Of a DNA stretch of 64,000 nucleotides, positions 19,580 through 27,238 are shown one piece after another; position 1 is the first letter of the stretch, and each line of letters starts with the position of its first letter. The notes beneath the pieces are model-generated. The model was not told where the DNA came from and made no database searches. It saw only the letters and a list, made by a program, of their open reading frames with translations. The stretch is from Gemmatimonadota bacterium (GTDB lineage Bacteria > JAAXHH01), in NCBI GenBank assembly GCA_026705925.1, contig JAPOZT010000001.1, positions 1-64,000 on the forward strand, read 5' to 3'. A program made the translations under genes and the position numbers.

Positions 19580-20401
19580 ATGCTCCAGAACCTGACGCTG
19601 GGTCAGTACTATCCCGGCGAGTCTCCCATCCACCGCCTGGACCCGCGCACCAAGCTGTGCGGCGCCCTGGTGCTGATGGCGGCGCTTATCTGGATTAAGA
19701 CCCTGCCGCTGTTCTTCTTCATGCTGGCCGCGGTCGCGGCACTGGTGCGGATCTCCGGCGTTCCGCTCCACCTGCCGCTGAACAACCTGAAGGCCTTCCG
19801 CTTGATCCTGATTATCACCTTCGCGGCCCATGCGTGCTTCACGCCGGGAGAAGCCGTGATCATCGCGGGATACACCGTGCCGGGACCCACATGGGAAGGG
19901 ATGTTCCAGGGGGCGGTGTTCAGCATGCGCCTGGTGGTCATCATGCTGATCGCGGCGCTGCTGATGCTGACCACGGCCCCGCTGGACGTATCGGACGGCA
20001 TCGAGCGGCTGCTCAAGCCCCTGGAACGGTTCGGACTGCCCGCCCATGAACTGGCCATGATGATGGTCATCGCCCTGCGGTTCATCCCGACGCTGGTGGA
20101 GGAAGCGGACCGCCTGCAGAAGGCCCAGGCCGCCCGGGGCGCGGACTTCACCGGCAATCCGATCCGGCGCGTCCGGAAGATGACCGCCCTGCTGGTGCCC
20201 CTCATGCTCTCGGCCTTCCGGCGGGCGGAGGAACTGGCGGTCGCCATGGAATCCCGCTGCTACCGGGGCGGTGCCGGGCGCACGCAGTTCCGCGTCATGG
20301 CCCTGGCCCGGAACGACTTCGTGGCCATCGCGGCCGTGACGGTCCTGCTCGTCCTCGGCGCGGCCTTCGACCGCATCGGCACCGTCGGCCATCTGTTCTG
20401 A
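19580..20401 (+). CDS. ecfT: Energy-coupling factor transporter transmembrane subunit EcfT
   Basis: 273 residues with several hydrophobic segments (for example about 30-65, 75-95, 115-150, 255-268). It belongs to the CbiQ/EcfT family that couples ECF ATPases to vitamin- or metal-binding S components in the cytoplasmic membrane. The two conserved cytoplasmic coupling motifs are visible as ARGAD (near 195) and the degenerate ESRCYRG (near 228). The start ATG at 19580 opens the family's usual N-terminus (LGQYYPGESPIHRLDPRTK). No EcfA ATPase or S component is present in the window. The ecfT-truA pairing resembles the ecfA1-ecfA2-ecfT-truA order of Firmicutes. The 234-bp AT-rich spacer upstream (19346-19579) should hold promoters for this gene and for the divergent LRR gene. 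Confidence 0.92.
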   Translation: MLQNLTLGQYYPGESPIHRLDPRTKLCGALVLMAALIWIKTLPLFFFMLAAVAALVRISGVPLHLPLNNLKAFRLILIITFAAHACFTPGEAVIIAGYTVPGPTWEGMFQGAVFSMRLVVIMLIAALLMLTTAPLDVSDGIERLLKPLERFGLPAHELAMMMVIALRFIPTLVEEADRLQKAQAARGADFTGNPIRRVRKMTALLVPLMLSAFRRAEELAVAMESRCYRGGAGRTQFRVMALARNDFVAIAAVTVLLVLGAAFDRIGTVGHLF

Positions 20402-20437
20402 CCCGCGCTTAACCTCGCCATTCCGCCAGAATCCGAC

Positions 20438-21184
20438 ATGCGTACCCTGGTCCTCACGATCGAATACGACGGCACCGACTTCCTCGGCTGGCAGCTCCAG
20501 CCCGAGGGACGGACCGTGCAGGGCGTCCTGGAGGAGGCGATGCGCACCATCCTGCGGGCCGAGCTCCGGGCGACCGCGGCGGGCCGCACGGACGCCGGGG
20601 TGCACGCCACGGGGCAGGTCGTCCACTTCAGGACGGATTCGGACATGGTGGTGGACCGGCTGAAGAAGGGGCTGAACGGGGTGCTGCCGCCGGACGTGCG
20701 CGTGCTAGAGGCCACGCAGGCACCTGATGATTTCCACGCCCGGTTCAGCGCGGTGGGACGACGGTACGCCTACCGGATCATCCGGCGTCCGAGCGCCATG
20801 CGACGAAACCAGGCCTGGTACGTGGCCTACCCGGTGGACGTGGGCGCCATGCGCCGGGCCTGCACGCCCCTGGTGGGCCGTCACGACTTCACTTCCTTCT
20901 GCCAGGCTACGTCCACGGCCGACGGCACGGTCTGCGAGGTGCGGGAGCTGGATTGGATCGAGGCGGAGGACGAACTCCGACTGCGTATCGAGGCGAACCG
21001 CTTTCTCCATCACATGGTGCGGACGATCGTGGGCACGGCCGTGGATATCGGCCGGGGACGATGGCCGGAAAGCGTCATGGCGGAGATGCTGGCGGAGAAA
21101 GACCGTCGTGCCGCGGGTACCAACGCCCCGGCCCGCGGGCTATGCCTCGAGGCAGTGCGCTATCCTTCCGAATTCGGGATCTGA
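20438..21184 (+). CDS. truA: tRNA pseudouridine(38-40) synthase
   Basis: Isomerises uridines 38-40 in the anticodon arm of tRNAs. 248 residues, typical for TruA. The catalytic Asp52 lies in AAGRTDAGVHATGQV, preceded by the N-terminal EYDGTDFLGWQLQ motif. The C-terminal half shows the conserved FLHHMVRTIVGT segment. It lies 36 bp downstream of ecfT and is probably co-transcribed. It converges on trmJ. The spacer between the two stops (21185-21272) is a G/C-rich degenerate repeat with no gene. Confidence 0.96.
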   Translation: MRTLVLTIEYDGTDFLGWQLQPEGRTVQGVLEEAMRTILRAELRATAAGRTDAGVHATGQVVHFRTDSDMVVDRLKKGLNGVLPPDVRVLEATQAPDDFHARFSAVGRRYAYRIIRRPSAMRRNQAWYVAYPVDVGAMRRACTPLVGRHDFTSFCQATSTADGTVCEVRELDWIEAEDELRLRIEANRFLHHMVRTIVGTAVDIGRGRWPESVMAEMLAEKDRRAAGTNAPARGLCLEAVRYPSEFGI

Positions 21185-21272
21185 GGGCCGGGCTTACCAT
21201 GAGGGCCGGGTGGACCGGGTGGATCGGAAGGGCGGGACGGCCGAAATTCGTCACCAGGGACGCGACGGATGA

Positions 21273-22040
21273 TCACGGACTGCCGCTGCGCCGGTCCACG
21301 TACGCGTCGATCTCGTCGCATACCTTGTGCAGCACGGCGACGTCGCGCTGTTCCAGCCGCAGACTGCGGCGCAGGACGCGGCGGATGGATCGCAGGAAGG
21401 TCTCTTCGCTCGGCGTGGACTCAAAGCCGAGCCGGAGCAGCGTCTCGTGCACGCGCCGGGTAACGCGCTCCACGGCCCGGTGCTCCGCCAGCCGCACGTC
21501 GGACGGGGGCGGCGCTTCTACACTCTGGCGAAACAGTTCGTACGCGCAGACCATGACCGACTGGGCCAGGTTGAGGGAAGGGTAGGTAGTCGCCGCGGGG
21601 ATCCGGGCGATGACGTTGCAGCGCTGGAGTTCGTCGTTCAGCAGGCCACGGTCTTCCCGCCCAAAGAGGATGCCGCAGTGCTGGTCCCGCGCCACGGCGG
21701 ACAGTTCGGCGCAGGCCACATCAATGGGCTGTATGGGGCTTAGCCAGATGCCGCGGGTGCGGTTGGTCGTGCCGACGACGAGGGCGAGATCATTCACCGC
21801 TTCGTCCAGCGCCGGGACGACGAGGGCTTTGTCTAGGATCTCCCCGGCGCCGTGGGCCATCCAACGGGCCTCGGCCTCGTGGCGGAATTCGACCGGATTG
21901 ACCAGGACGAGGCGGGAAAGTCCCATGGTCGTCATGGCCCGGGCGACGGCGCCGATGTTCCCCGGCACTTTCGGTTCTACGAGAATGATGTGAATGTGCG
22001 AGAAATAGTCCGGCGCGGTACTTTCTGTTCGATCGGCCAT
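21273..22040 (-). CDS. trmJ: tRNA (cytidine/uridine-2'-O-)-methyltransferase TrmJ
   Basis: SPOUT-class, S-adenosylmethionine-dependent methyltransferase that 2'-O-methylates position 32 in the tRNA anticodon loop. 255 residues. The N-terminal SPOUT domain begins IILVEPKVPGNIGAVARAM, with LVLVNP and the knot segment CGILFGREDRGLLNDEL. The central motif with NLAQSVMVCAYELFR is present. The C-terminal helical region (about 175-250) matches TrmJ rather than TrmL. It is on the opposite strand to truA. Upstream lies a spacer rich in CGGGCCGG-like repeats and then ccmD, so it may be transcribed with the end of the ccm operon. Confidence 0.92.
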   Translation of the reverse strand: MADRTESTAPDYFSHIHIILVEPKVPGNIGAVARAMTTMGLSRLVLVNPVEFRHEAEARWMAHGAGEILDKALVVPALDEAVNDLALVVGTTNRTRGIWLSPIQPIDVACAELSAVARDQHCGILFGREDRGLLNDELQRCNVIARIPAATTYPSLNLAQSVMVCAYELFRQSVEAPPPSDVRLAEHRAVERVTRRVHETLLRLGFESTPSEETFLRSIRRVLRRSLRLEQRDVAVLHKVCDEIDAYVDRRSGSP

Positions 22041-22125
22041 GGGTCAGATCCGGGGCCGGGTCAGCGTCGGGACGGCGTCAGGCTCGAGTCAGGCCGGACC
22101 GGCTTCAGGTACGGGCCGGCCAGCG

Positions 22126-22293
22126 TCAGGCCCGCCCCTCCTCTTTCGACTCCAGTTCCTCCACGGCGGCCTTCAGTTCGGCGATCTCCGCCTCCAGCTT
22201 CTTCTCGCGGCCGGCGATCGTGAAGAGGTACAGGAACAGCCCGACCCATATCAGCGTGTAGGCGGAAAACAGGTACCAGAAGTTCTGATCCAC
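22126..22293 (-). CDS. ccmD: CcmD-like haem exporter protein
   Basis: A 55-residue ORF starting with GTG at 22293, with GGAG 10 nt upstream. It opens MDQNFWYLFSAYTLIWVGLF with a single membrane segment (about 6-26). A charged, coiled-coil-like tail rich in Glu and Lys (about 28-55) follows. Size, topology and position directly after ccmC match CcmD, the small subunit that releases holo-CcmE from the CcmABC complex. Sequence conservation in this family is weak, so the call rests mostly on context. Confidence 0.8.
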   Translation of the reverse strand: MDQNFWYLFSAYTLIWVGLFLYLFTIAGREKKLEAEIAELKAAVEELESKEEGRA

Positions 22294-22309
22294 GGTTCAA
22301 ACACTCCTT

Positions 22310-23038
22310 TCAAACGCCCACGCTACCGGGATGCCGGTGCTCCACGCGCTCCCGCAGGGCCTCGGTCTCGTCGCGCAGCCGCTCCAGCGCCATTCGCCGG
22401 CTCATGAGATAGAAGAACAGGAGGGTGAAGACGACCGCCGACACGCCCAGTGCGATGCGCATGTTCACTTCCATGCCCGCGCCGAGGCCTTCCTCCGTCA
22501 TGACCAGGGAGTCGGGATGCAGGCCCCGCCACCACATGGTCGCGAAGTGGATGAAGGGGATGTCGATGGTGCCGAGGATGCCCAGCACGGCGAGGAAAGT
22601 CTTCACCTGCGGCAGGTCGTCTCCGTAGACGCGCAGCATCAGGTAGGCGACGTAGATGAGCCAGAGGATCATGGAAAAGGTGAGCCGGGGGTCCCAGGTC
22701 CACCACGTGCCCCACACGGGCTTGCCCCAGATCGGCCCGGTGATCATGACGAAACAGCAGAAGACGAACCCGACCTCCGCGGCGCTGTAGGCCACGATGT
22801 CCCACTTTCGCTCCCGCAGCCACAGGTAAATGACGCTGGAAACGCCCACCAGCACGAAGGCGAACTCCGCGATCCAGGCGGAAGCGACGTGAAAATACAT
22901 GATCCGCTGTACGTCCCCCATGACCCGTTCCCGGGGCGCCCAGATCAGCGACAGGTACAGCGTGGCGACCAGGCCCACGAGGCAGATGAGGCCGAAGGGT
23001 GTGATGCGCAGGCGGGCGGCTATGCCGGCCATATTCAT
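22310..23038 (-). CDS. ccmC: Haem exporter/handling protein CcmC
   Basis: 242 residues, a polytopic inner-membrane protein. It carries the periplasmic tryptophan-rich WWD haem-binding motif WGTWWTWDPRLT and two flanking histidines (RIMYFHVASAW and IDIPFIHFATMWW) that ligate haem in the family. It transfers haem to CcmE. The ATG overlaps the ccmB stop by 4 nt (ATGA), indicating translational coupling. ccmD follows 16 bp downstream. A charged C-terminal extension (about 205-242) is longer than in many CcmC proteins and resembles a coiled coil. Confidence 0.95.
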   Translation of the reverse strand: MNMAGIAARLRITPFGLICLVGLVATLYLSLIWAPRERVMGDVQRIMYFHVASAWIAEFAFVLVGVSSVIYLWLRERKWDIVAYSAAEVGFVFCCFVMITGPIWGKPVWGTWWTWDPRLTFSMILWLIYVAYLMLRVYGDDLPQVKTFLAVLGILGTIDIPFIHFATMWWRGLHPDSLVMTEEGLGAGMEVNMRIALGVSAVVFTLLFFYLMSRRMALERLRDETEALRERVEHRHPGSVGV

Positions 23039-23715
23039 TCCTCCACGATGTACTCGAACAGCATGACGGACGCGACCAGGAAGACGACCGTGAACACCGA
23101 AAGCAGCCTGATCCAGTTCGTCATGTCCTGCCAGTCCCCGCCCTCGAAGGTGGTCCGCGTCGTTTCCACCAGCGCGATCAGCACCGGCGAGGCGACGGGC
23201 AGCAGCAGGACCGGCAGCATGACGTCCCGCATGCGCGTGTTGACGGCCACGGCCGCGAACAGGGTGGCGACGGACGAGAATCCGACGGTTCCCAGAAAGA
23301 AGATCACCAACAGTTTAGACAGATACGGCAGAATTGTCATGTTGAAAAACAGGACGAACAGAGGAAGCACCGCCAGCTGGACCAGGCCAATGAGCGTGAC
23401 GTTGCCCAGCAGCTTGCCCAGGAAGATGGATCCCCGGTCGAGGGGCGCGAGGAGCAGCCCGTCGAAGGTGCCTCGGTCTTTTTCCGGTGAAAAGGACCGG
23501 CTGGCGCTCAGCATGCCTGCGAAGGCGAAGGCCACCCAGATCATGCCGGGCGCCACGCGCTGCAGGACATCCGCCCCCGCGTTGAAGGCGAAGTTGAAGA
23601 TGATCACGACAATCAGCGAGAAGACGAACATGGTCACGACCCGCTCGCGGGTCCGGTATTCCACGAGCATGTCCTTGCGGTAGATCTGCCAGGACTGGGC
23701 GAGCATGGATCTCAT
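23035..23715 (-). CDS. ccmB: Haem exporter permease CcmB
   Basis: 226 residues with about six hydrophobic helices, the membrane subunit partner of the CcmA ATPase. The segment FSPEKDRGTFDGLLLAPLDR is the family's characteristic loop (FxxExxxGTxxxLLLxP). Start and length are normal. It lies 24 bp after the ccmA stop in a same-strand row (ccmE to ccmD) and overlaps ccmC by 4 nt. Together with CcmA and CcmC it drives release of haem-loaded CcmE for cytochrome c assembly. Confidence 0.95.
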   Translation of the reverse strand: MRSMLAQSWQIYRKDMLVEYRTRERVVTMFVFSLIVVIIFNFAFNAGADVLQRVAPGMIWVAFAFAGMLSASRSFSPEKDRGTFDGLLLAPLDRGSIFLGKLLGNVTLIGLVQLAVLPLFVLFFNMTILPYLSKLLVIFFLGTVGFSSVATLFAAVAVNTRMRDVMLPVLLLPVASPVLIALVETTRTTFEGGDWQDMTNWIRLLSVFTVVFLVASVMLFEYIVEE

Positions 23716-23739
23716 CGTTGGGGTTACTCCTAACCGGCC

Positions 23740-24531
23740 CTACACCGCGTAATCGCGGTAGGTCTGTTCGAAATCCGAGGCGGACAGTTCGCTCGTCTCG
23801 GCCTCGAACACCAGGCGTCCATGGTTCAGGATGGCGACGCGGTCGGCGGATTCCAGTCCGCGGACCAGGTCGTGCGTCACCAGGAGGACCGTCTTGTTCC
23901 GGGCGGTCAGGACCGTCTTGAGCATGACCATCGCGTCCTGGTCCAGCCCCGAGTAGGGCTCGTCGAGCAACAGGATATCGGGATCGTGCAGCAGGGCGCG
24001 GGCCAGAGCTACCCGCTGGCGCATGCCGCGTGACAGCGTCCGTACCGGACTCCCCGACCGGGCTTCCATACCCACCGTGTGCAGCAGTGATCCAATCCGC
24101 TCCTCGCGGTTTTCCACCCCGAATAGACGCCCGTAGAACCGCAGATTCTCCAACACGGTCAATTCGTCATAGAGATAGGTCTGGTAGGACAGCGCGCCGA
24201 TGCGCTTCCCCAGGTCCTCGTCGCGGTCCTTCGTGATTTCCTGGCCGTCAAGGAACACCTGGCCGCGGGATGGGCGCACGAGCCCGGCAATGATGCCCAG
24301 CAGGGTCGACTTGCCCGCGCCGTTGGGGCCGAACAGGGCCAGGAAGGATCCCGGCGCCACGTCCATATCCACCCGGTGCAGGGCCCGGAATCGCCCGTAG
24401 GACTTCGTCAATTGGCGAACGCTGATGCCCGGGGCATCAGAAGTGCCAGGGGCGCCGGCGGCACCAGCGCCACCCGCGGCGCCGGCAAGGGCGGAGGTGC
24501 CGGCAAGGCCTGAGGCGGATCGATTAACCAT
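23740..24531 (-). CDS. ccmA: Cytochrome c biogenesis ABC transporter ATPase CcmA
   Basis: ABC ATPase with Walker A GPNGAGKST, signature LSRGMRQRVALARALL, Walker B DILLLDEPYSGLD and a switch His in LVTHD. The ATG at 24531 is preferred: it overlaps the upstream stop by 8 bp, GGGAG stands 5 nt before it, and it gives 263 residues. An earlier in-frame ATG (24633) would read back through the upstream gene. Even so the N-terminus carries a 30-residue Gly/Ala-rich extension (GLAGTSALAGAAGGAGAAGA) encoded by degenerate repeats, absent from ordinary CcmA. It energises the CcmBC-dependent release of holo-CcmE. Confidence 0.94.
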   Translation of the reverse strand: MVNRSASGLAGTSALAGAAGGAGAAGAPGTSDAPGISVRQLTKSYGRFRALHRVDMDVAPGSFLALFGPNGAGKSTLLGIIAGLVRPSRGQVFLDGQEITKDRDEDLGKRIGALSYQTYLYDELTVLENLRFYGRLFGVENREERIGSLLHTVGMEARSGSPVRTLSRGMRQRVALARALLHDPDILLLDEPYSGLDQDAMVMLKTVLTARNKTVLLVTHDLVRGLESADRVAILNHGRLVFEAETSELSASDFEQTYRDYAV

Positions 24532-25711
24532 CTCCGCTCCCGGGTTGGCGCAACCGGAGCGCCCGGTCCTTGAGGCGGGCGCGGCGGGTCCTGTAGGCGT
24601 CCGGGTCCAGTCCTCCCACTGCAAATTGGTCATCCAGGGCGGCCAGGGCCTGGACGATCGCGGCGTATTTTCGTTCGTCCTCCGGTGAGAGATCGCTCAA
24701 GGCAGGCGGTTCGACCGGCTGATCGGGCCTGACGCGGATGCCTACCACCAGCCCCGCGGCCACGATGAGCACCACGAATCCGAGCATCCCCCACTTCATG
24801 ACGTCCTGCCAGGCCAGCACGCGGGGGAAGGCGACCTCCACCGACATGCCCCTGCCCACGCCCACGCGGTTCGAAAGCACCACGTATTCGTCGTCGGCGA
24901 TCTGCTGTACGCCATGGTTGGTCAGGTTGGTGGCGGTCACCGTCTGGGTGCTCGGTGAAACCAGCACCTGGACACGTTCGACGTCATAGTCCATCTGCCT
25001 GTTGAACCGGTGATCGATGGACGCCCGGTCCACGTTGTAGGCATACACGATACGCGAGACCCCGGGGGGTACGGGCGCCGAAAACAGGATACCGCGCTCG
25101 GTGTGCTGAAGCCCTTCCATCATCGGCTGCAGTCCGAAGGCAGCCGCGGGCAGGTTATAAACGAGGCCCAGCCCCGCGACGGGCGGCGGCGCGAAGGTGA
25201 GGATTCCCCGATTCTCCACTACGATGATTTCCGTGACGTTCAGGATCTCGGGGCCGGTATCGATGACCAGGTGGACCGCGCTGTGGACCACGGCCGTTTC
25301 ATCGGTCGTGATATCGAAGACCTGGAGCAGGGTATCTATGCGTCCGGCGCCCGGTTCGAGGGTGATGAGACCGGTCAGGTAGGGTACCTCAAGGTACCGG
25401 GTGGCGACCACGTAATGAGACCCGTCGACCGCAAGTCCGGTGAATTCGTAACGGCCGGCATCGTCGGTAACGACCCTGGCTATGGTCTGTTCCGGGGCTT
25501 CCAGGCTGCTGCGATTCAGCAGCACGACCTCGTGTCCGGCCATCGGCTGGCCCGTCGTGCCGTTCACGACGGTGAGCCCGATGCTTCCCGTATCCTGGGC
25601 TTGCGCGATTCGGACCGGACAGAACACCCAGACCGCCAGGGAAGCCCAGGCCACCAGGAACGCACCAAAAACAAAAAGCCCCGAAGGGCTCGATGGCGGC
25701 CGATACATCAT
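24524..25711 (-). CDS. Exported, C-terminally anchored protein with a carboxypeptidase-regulatory-like domain
   Basis: 395 residues. Signal peptide 1-38 ends AQA-QD. Next is a beta-sandwich of the CarboxypepD_reg type (TGSIGLTVVNGTTGQPMAGH to about residue 115, with DDAGRYEFTGL). Further periplasmic beta-rich regions lead to a membrane segment near 300-320 (MLGFVVLIVAAGLVVGI). A short cytoplasmic tail (about 325-395) contains LDDQFAVGGLDPDAYRTRRA, which recalls the helical tails of CcmI/CcmH-associated or SHOCT-like segments. Position inside the ccm row between the zinc-ribbon gene and ccmA suggests a role in cytochrome c assembly, possibly scaffolding. I do not recognise a named family. Confidence 0.75.
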   Translation of the reverse strand: MMYRPPSSPSGLFVFGAFLVAWASLAVWVFCPVRIAQAQDTGSIGLTVVNGTTGQPMAGHEVVLLNRSSLEAPEQTIARVVTDDAGRYEFTGLAVDGSHYVVATRYLEVPYLTGLITLEPGAGRIDTLLQVFDITTDETAVVHSAVHLVIDTGPEILNVTEIIVVENRGILTFAPPPVAGLGLVYNLPAAAFGLQPMMEGLQHTERGILFSAPVPPGVSRIVYAYNVDRASIDHRFNRQMDYDVERVQVLVSPSTQTVTATNLTNHGVQQIADDEYVVLSNRVGVGRGMSVEVAFPRVLAWQDVMKWGMLGFVVLIVAAGLVVGIRVRPDQPVEPPALSDLSPEDERKYAAIVQALAALDDQFAVGGLDPDAYRTRRARLKDRALRLRQPGSGDG

Positions 25712-25721
25712 GAGATCACCA

Positions 25722-26387
25722 CTAGATCAGTTTTCCTCCGCACTGGGCGCAGAACCTGGCCGATGCCGGGTTTTCCGTGCCGCAACCGGCGCAGGTGATG
25801 GTTTTCAGCGAAGTGCCGCACTCGATGCAGAATCGGGCGGACTGCTCGTTGACCGTGCGGCAGATCCTGCATTCCTGGACGCGAGCGGCCTGCGCGGGCC
25901 GCGCGTCTTCGGCAGATGCGACTTCAGCGGCCAGGTCTTCTGCGACCTCGTCGCCAGGGGTCTCGGCTTCGGAAGCGTTTTCTTCCGCCGCCACGTCATC
26001 GACGGCCGCAGCCTCTTCGGACGCCGGACCACGGCGCTGCCGGATCTCCCGGACCGCCCGCACCGCCTCCTCGATCTGCTCCTCCACGGGCAGGTCGCTG
26101 ACGGCGGTCCGGTCCAGTTCGTCCAGCACGTCCGACGCTTCCTTCATGTACTCCTGCCGGAGCGCCTCGTGATCGGCGGCGGCCAGCTTGCCCATGTTGT
26201 AGTCGATATTCAGTTCGCGGATGGAAGAATAGATGAAATCCTTCTTCTTCAGCAGGTCGTCCCGGCGGGACCCGGCGAACCCGGCGGACCTGGCGATCCC
26301 GGGGCGGCGGCCCGAACCGTCCAGCATAGGACTGATCATGTAGGCGAGGACGCCCAGCGCGAGCAGTCCGCACGCAACCAGTGTCAT
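25722..26387 (-). CDS. Membrane-anchored protein with tandem zinc ribbons in the ccm operon
   Basis: 221 residues. One N-terminal membrane helix (about 2-20) is followed by a helical segment, RDDLLKKKDFIYSSIRELN, that resembles the helical region found in CcmI-like and other small accessory proteins. An acidic Glu/Ala-rich linker (about 115-165) leads to two C-terminal zinc ribbons: CRICRTVN...FCIECG and CAGCGTEN...FCAQCG, eight cysteines in all. It lies 10 bp upstream of the next ccm-row gene and 85 bp after ccmE. Zinc ribbons of this type usually mediate protein contacts in the cytosol. A role in the Ccm machinery is inferred only from position. Confidence 0.75.
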   Translation of the reverse strand: MTLVACGLLALGVLAYMISPMLDGSGRRPGIARSAGFAGSRRDDLLKKKDFIYSSIRELNIDYNMGKLAAADHEALRQEYMKEASDVLDELDRTAVSDLPVEEQIEEAVRAVREIRQRRGPASEEAAAVDDVAAEENASEAETPGDEVAEDLAAEVASAEDARPAQAARVQECRICRTVNEQSARFCIECGTSLKTITCAGCGTENPASARFCAQCGGKLI

Positions 26388-26406
26388 AGTCTAAGACCGG
26401 CTCCTC

Positions 26407-26459
26407 TCGTGCGCGGCACGGCCGGACCGATTTCTTTCGTGCGCGACACGGCCGGACCG
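26407..26459. repeat. Pair of 23-bp direct repeats between ccmE and the zinc-ribbon gene
   Basis: TCGTGCGCG(G/A)CACGGCCGGACCG occurs at 26407-26429 and again at 26437-26459 with one mismatch, 30 bp apart. It belongs to the GGCCGGACC-type degenerate repeats seen in several spacers of this window. Confidence 0.7.
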
Positions 26460-26472
26460 GAACGCCGGCCGG

Positions 26473-26946
26473 TTAGGATTGGGGAAGTGGTTCCGGCGAC
26501 TGCGGCTCGGCCTGCTCATACTGGCCGTATCCGCCTTCGGCCTCGTACTTGGACGGACATTTGGCGTACAGCGTATGGGCGGTGAAGGTGCCGTCCCGGC
26601 CGTATCCGCCCTCCACGACCACTTCCGAATCGTCCTTGAAGGTGTCCGGGACTACGCCGGTGTAGACGACGGGGGCCTCGACACCGCCCTCGTGGGCGAC
26701 GAATCGGATGCGCATGGTGCCGACGTCGTCGCGTTGGATCGATCCGTTCACGACCTTGCCGTGCAGGCGCATGTTCTCGTCGTAGGCCACGTCGCCCGTT
26801 TCCACGGCGGCCTTCAGTTCGCTCACGGTGAGGTAGTACATGGTCGCGTCGGTCGCACCGGTATAGATCAGGTAGCAGATGGCGGCGATCACCAGGCCGA
26901 AGCCCACCAGGAATTTTCGCTGCTTCTTCCGCTTGCGGTCTTTCAT
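26473..26946 (-). CDS. ccmE: Cytochrome c maturation haem chaperone CcmE, CxxxY variant
   Basis: 157 residues: a basic N-terminus (KDRKRKKQRK), one membrane anchor (about 11-30) and a periplasmic OB-fold. CcmE receives haem from CcmC and hands it to the CcmF/H ligase. The haem-binding motif is normally HxxxY (E. coli His130/Tyr134). Here it reads CPSKY, with Cys130 and Tyr134, the variant form known from Desulfovibrio and some archaea. A Gly/Tyr/Glu/Pro-rich tail follows. The ATG at 26946 has AGGAG 6 nt upstream. The gene opens the leftward ccm row, 40 bp behind a good promoter. ccmF, ccmG and ccmH are not in the window. Confidence 0.94.
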   Translation of the reverse strand: MKDRKRKKQRKFLVGFGLVIAAICYLIYTGATDATMYYLTVSELKAAVETGDVAYDENMRLHGKVVNGSIQRDDVGTMRIRFVAHEGGVEAPVVYTGVVPDTFKDDSEVVVEGGYGRDGTFTAHTLYAKCPSKYEAEGGYGQYEQAEPQSPEPLPQS

Positions 26947-26985
26947 GGCTTGCTCCTGTGTTTTTCTGAATTGCGAGACGCCCGC

Positions 26986-27014
26986 AATATAGGCCATGCC
27001 GTCCGATTCGGCAA
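26986..27014 (-). promoter_or_regulatory. Sigma-70-type promoter for the ccm operon
   Basis: On the minus strand TTGCCG (27014-27009), a 17-bp spacer and TATATT (26991-26986) lie 40 bp before the ccmE ATG. The GC-rich surroundings make the match stand out. Confidence 0.5.
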
Positions 27015-27106
27015 GTACAATTTGGTCTGGAGCACGTGGCCGCGGCCGCTCGTGGACAGGGGTTTTCGGCGGCGTGATTACCGGCCGGACGCGGAGGTAA
27101 ATGTGC

Positions 27107-27135
27107 TTGACTATCGCCCCGGCCGCGCCTACCTT
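27107..27135 (+). promoter_or_regulatory. Sigma-70-type promoter for the moxR operon
   Basis: TTGACT (27107-27112), a 17-bp spacer and TACCTT (27130-27135) lie about 100 bp before the ATG at 27239. The -35 is good and the -10 is moderate. Confidence 0.4.
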
Positions 27136-27238
27136 ACGCCGGAGACGACGCCCGATGAAATCACGTCCGGAGACCATGGCGCCTGCCCCGTAACCACCCG
27201 TTCTCGTGCCCCGATTCGTCTTTGTCTTCAGGAGCATC

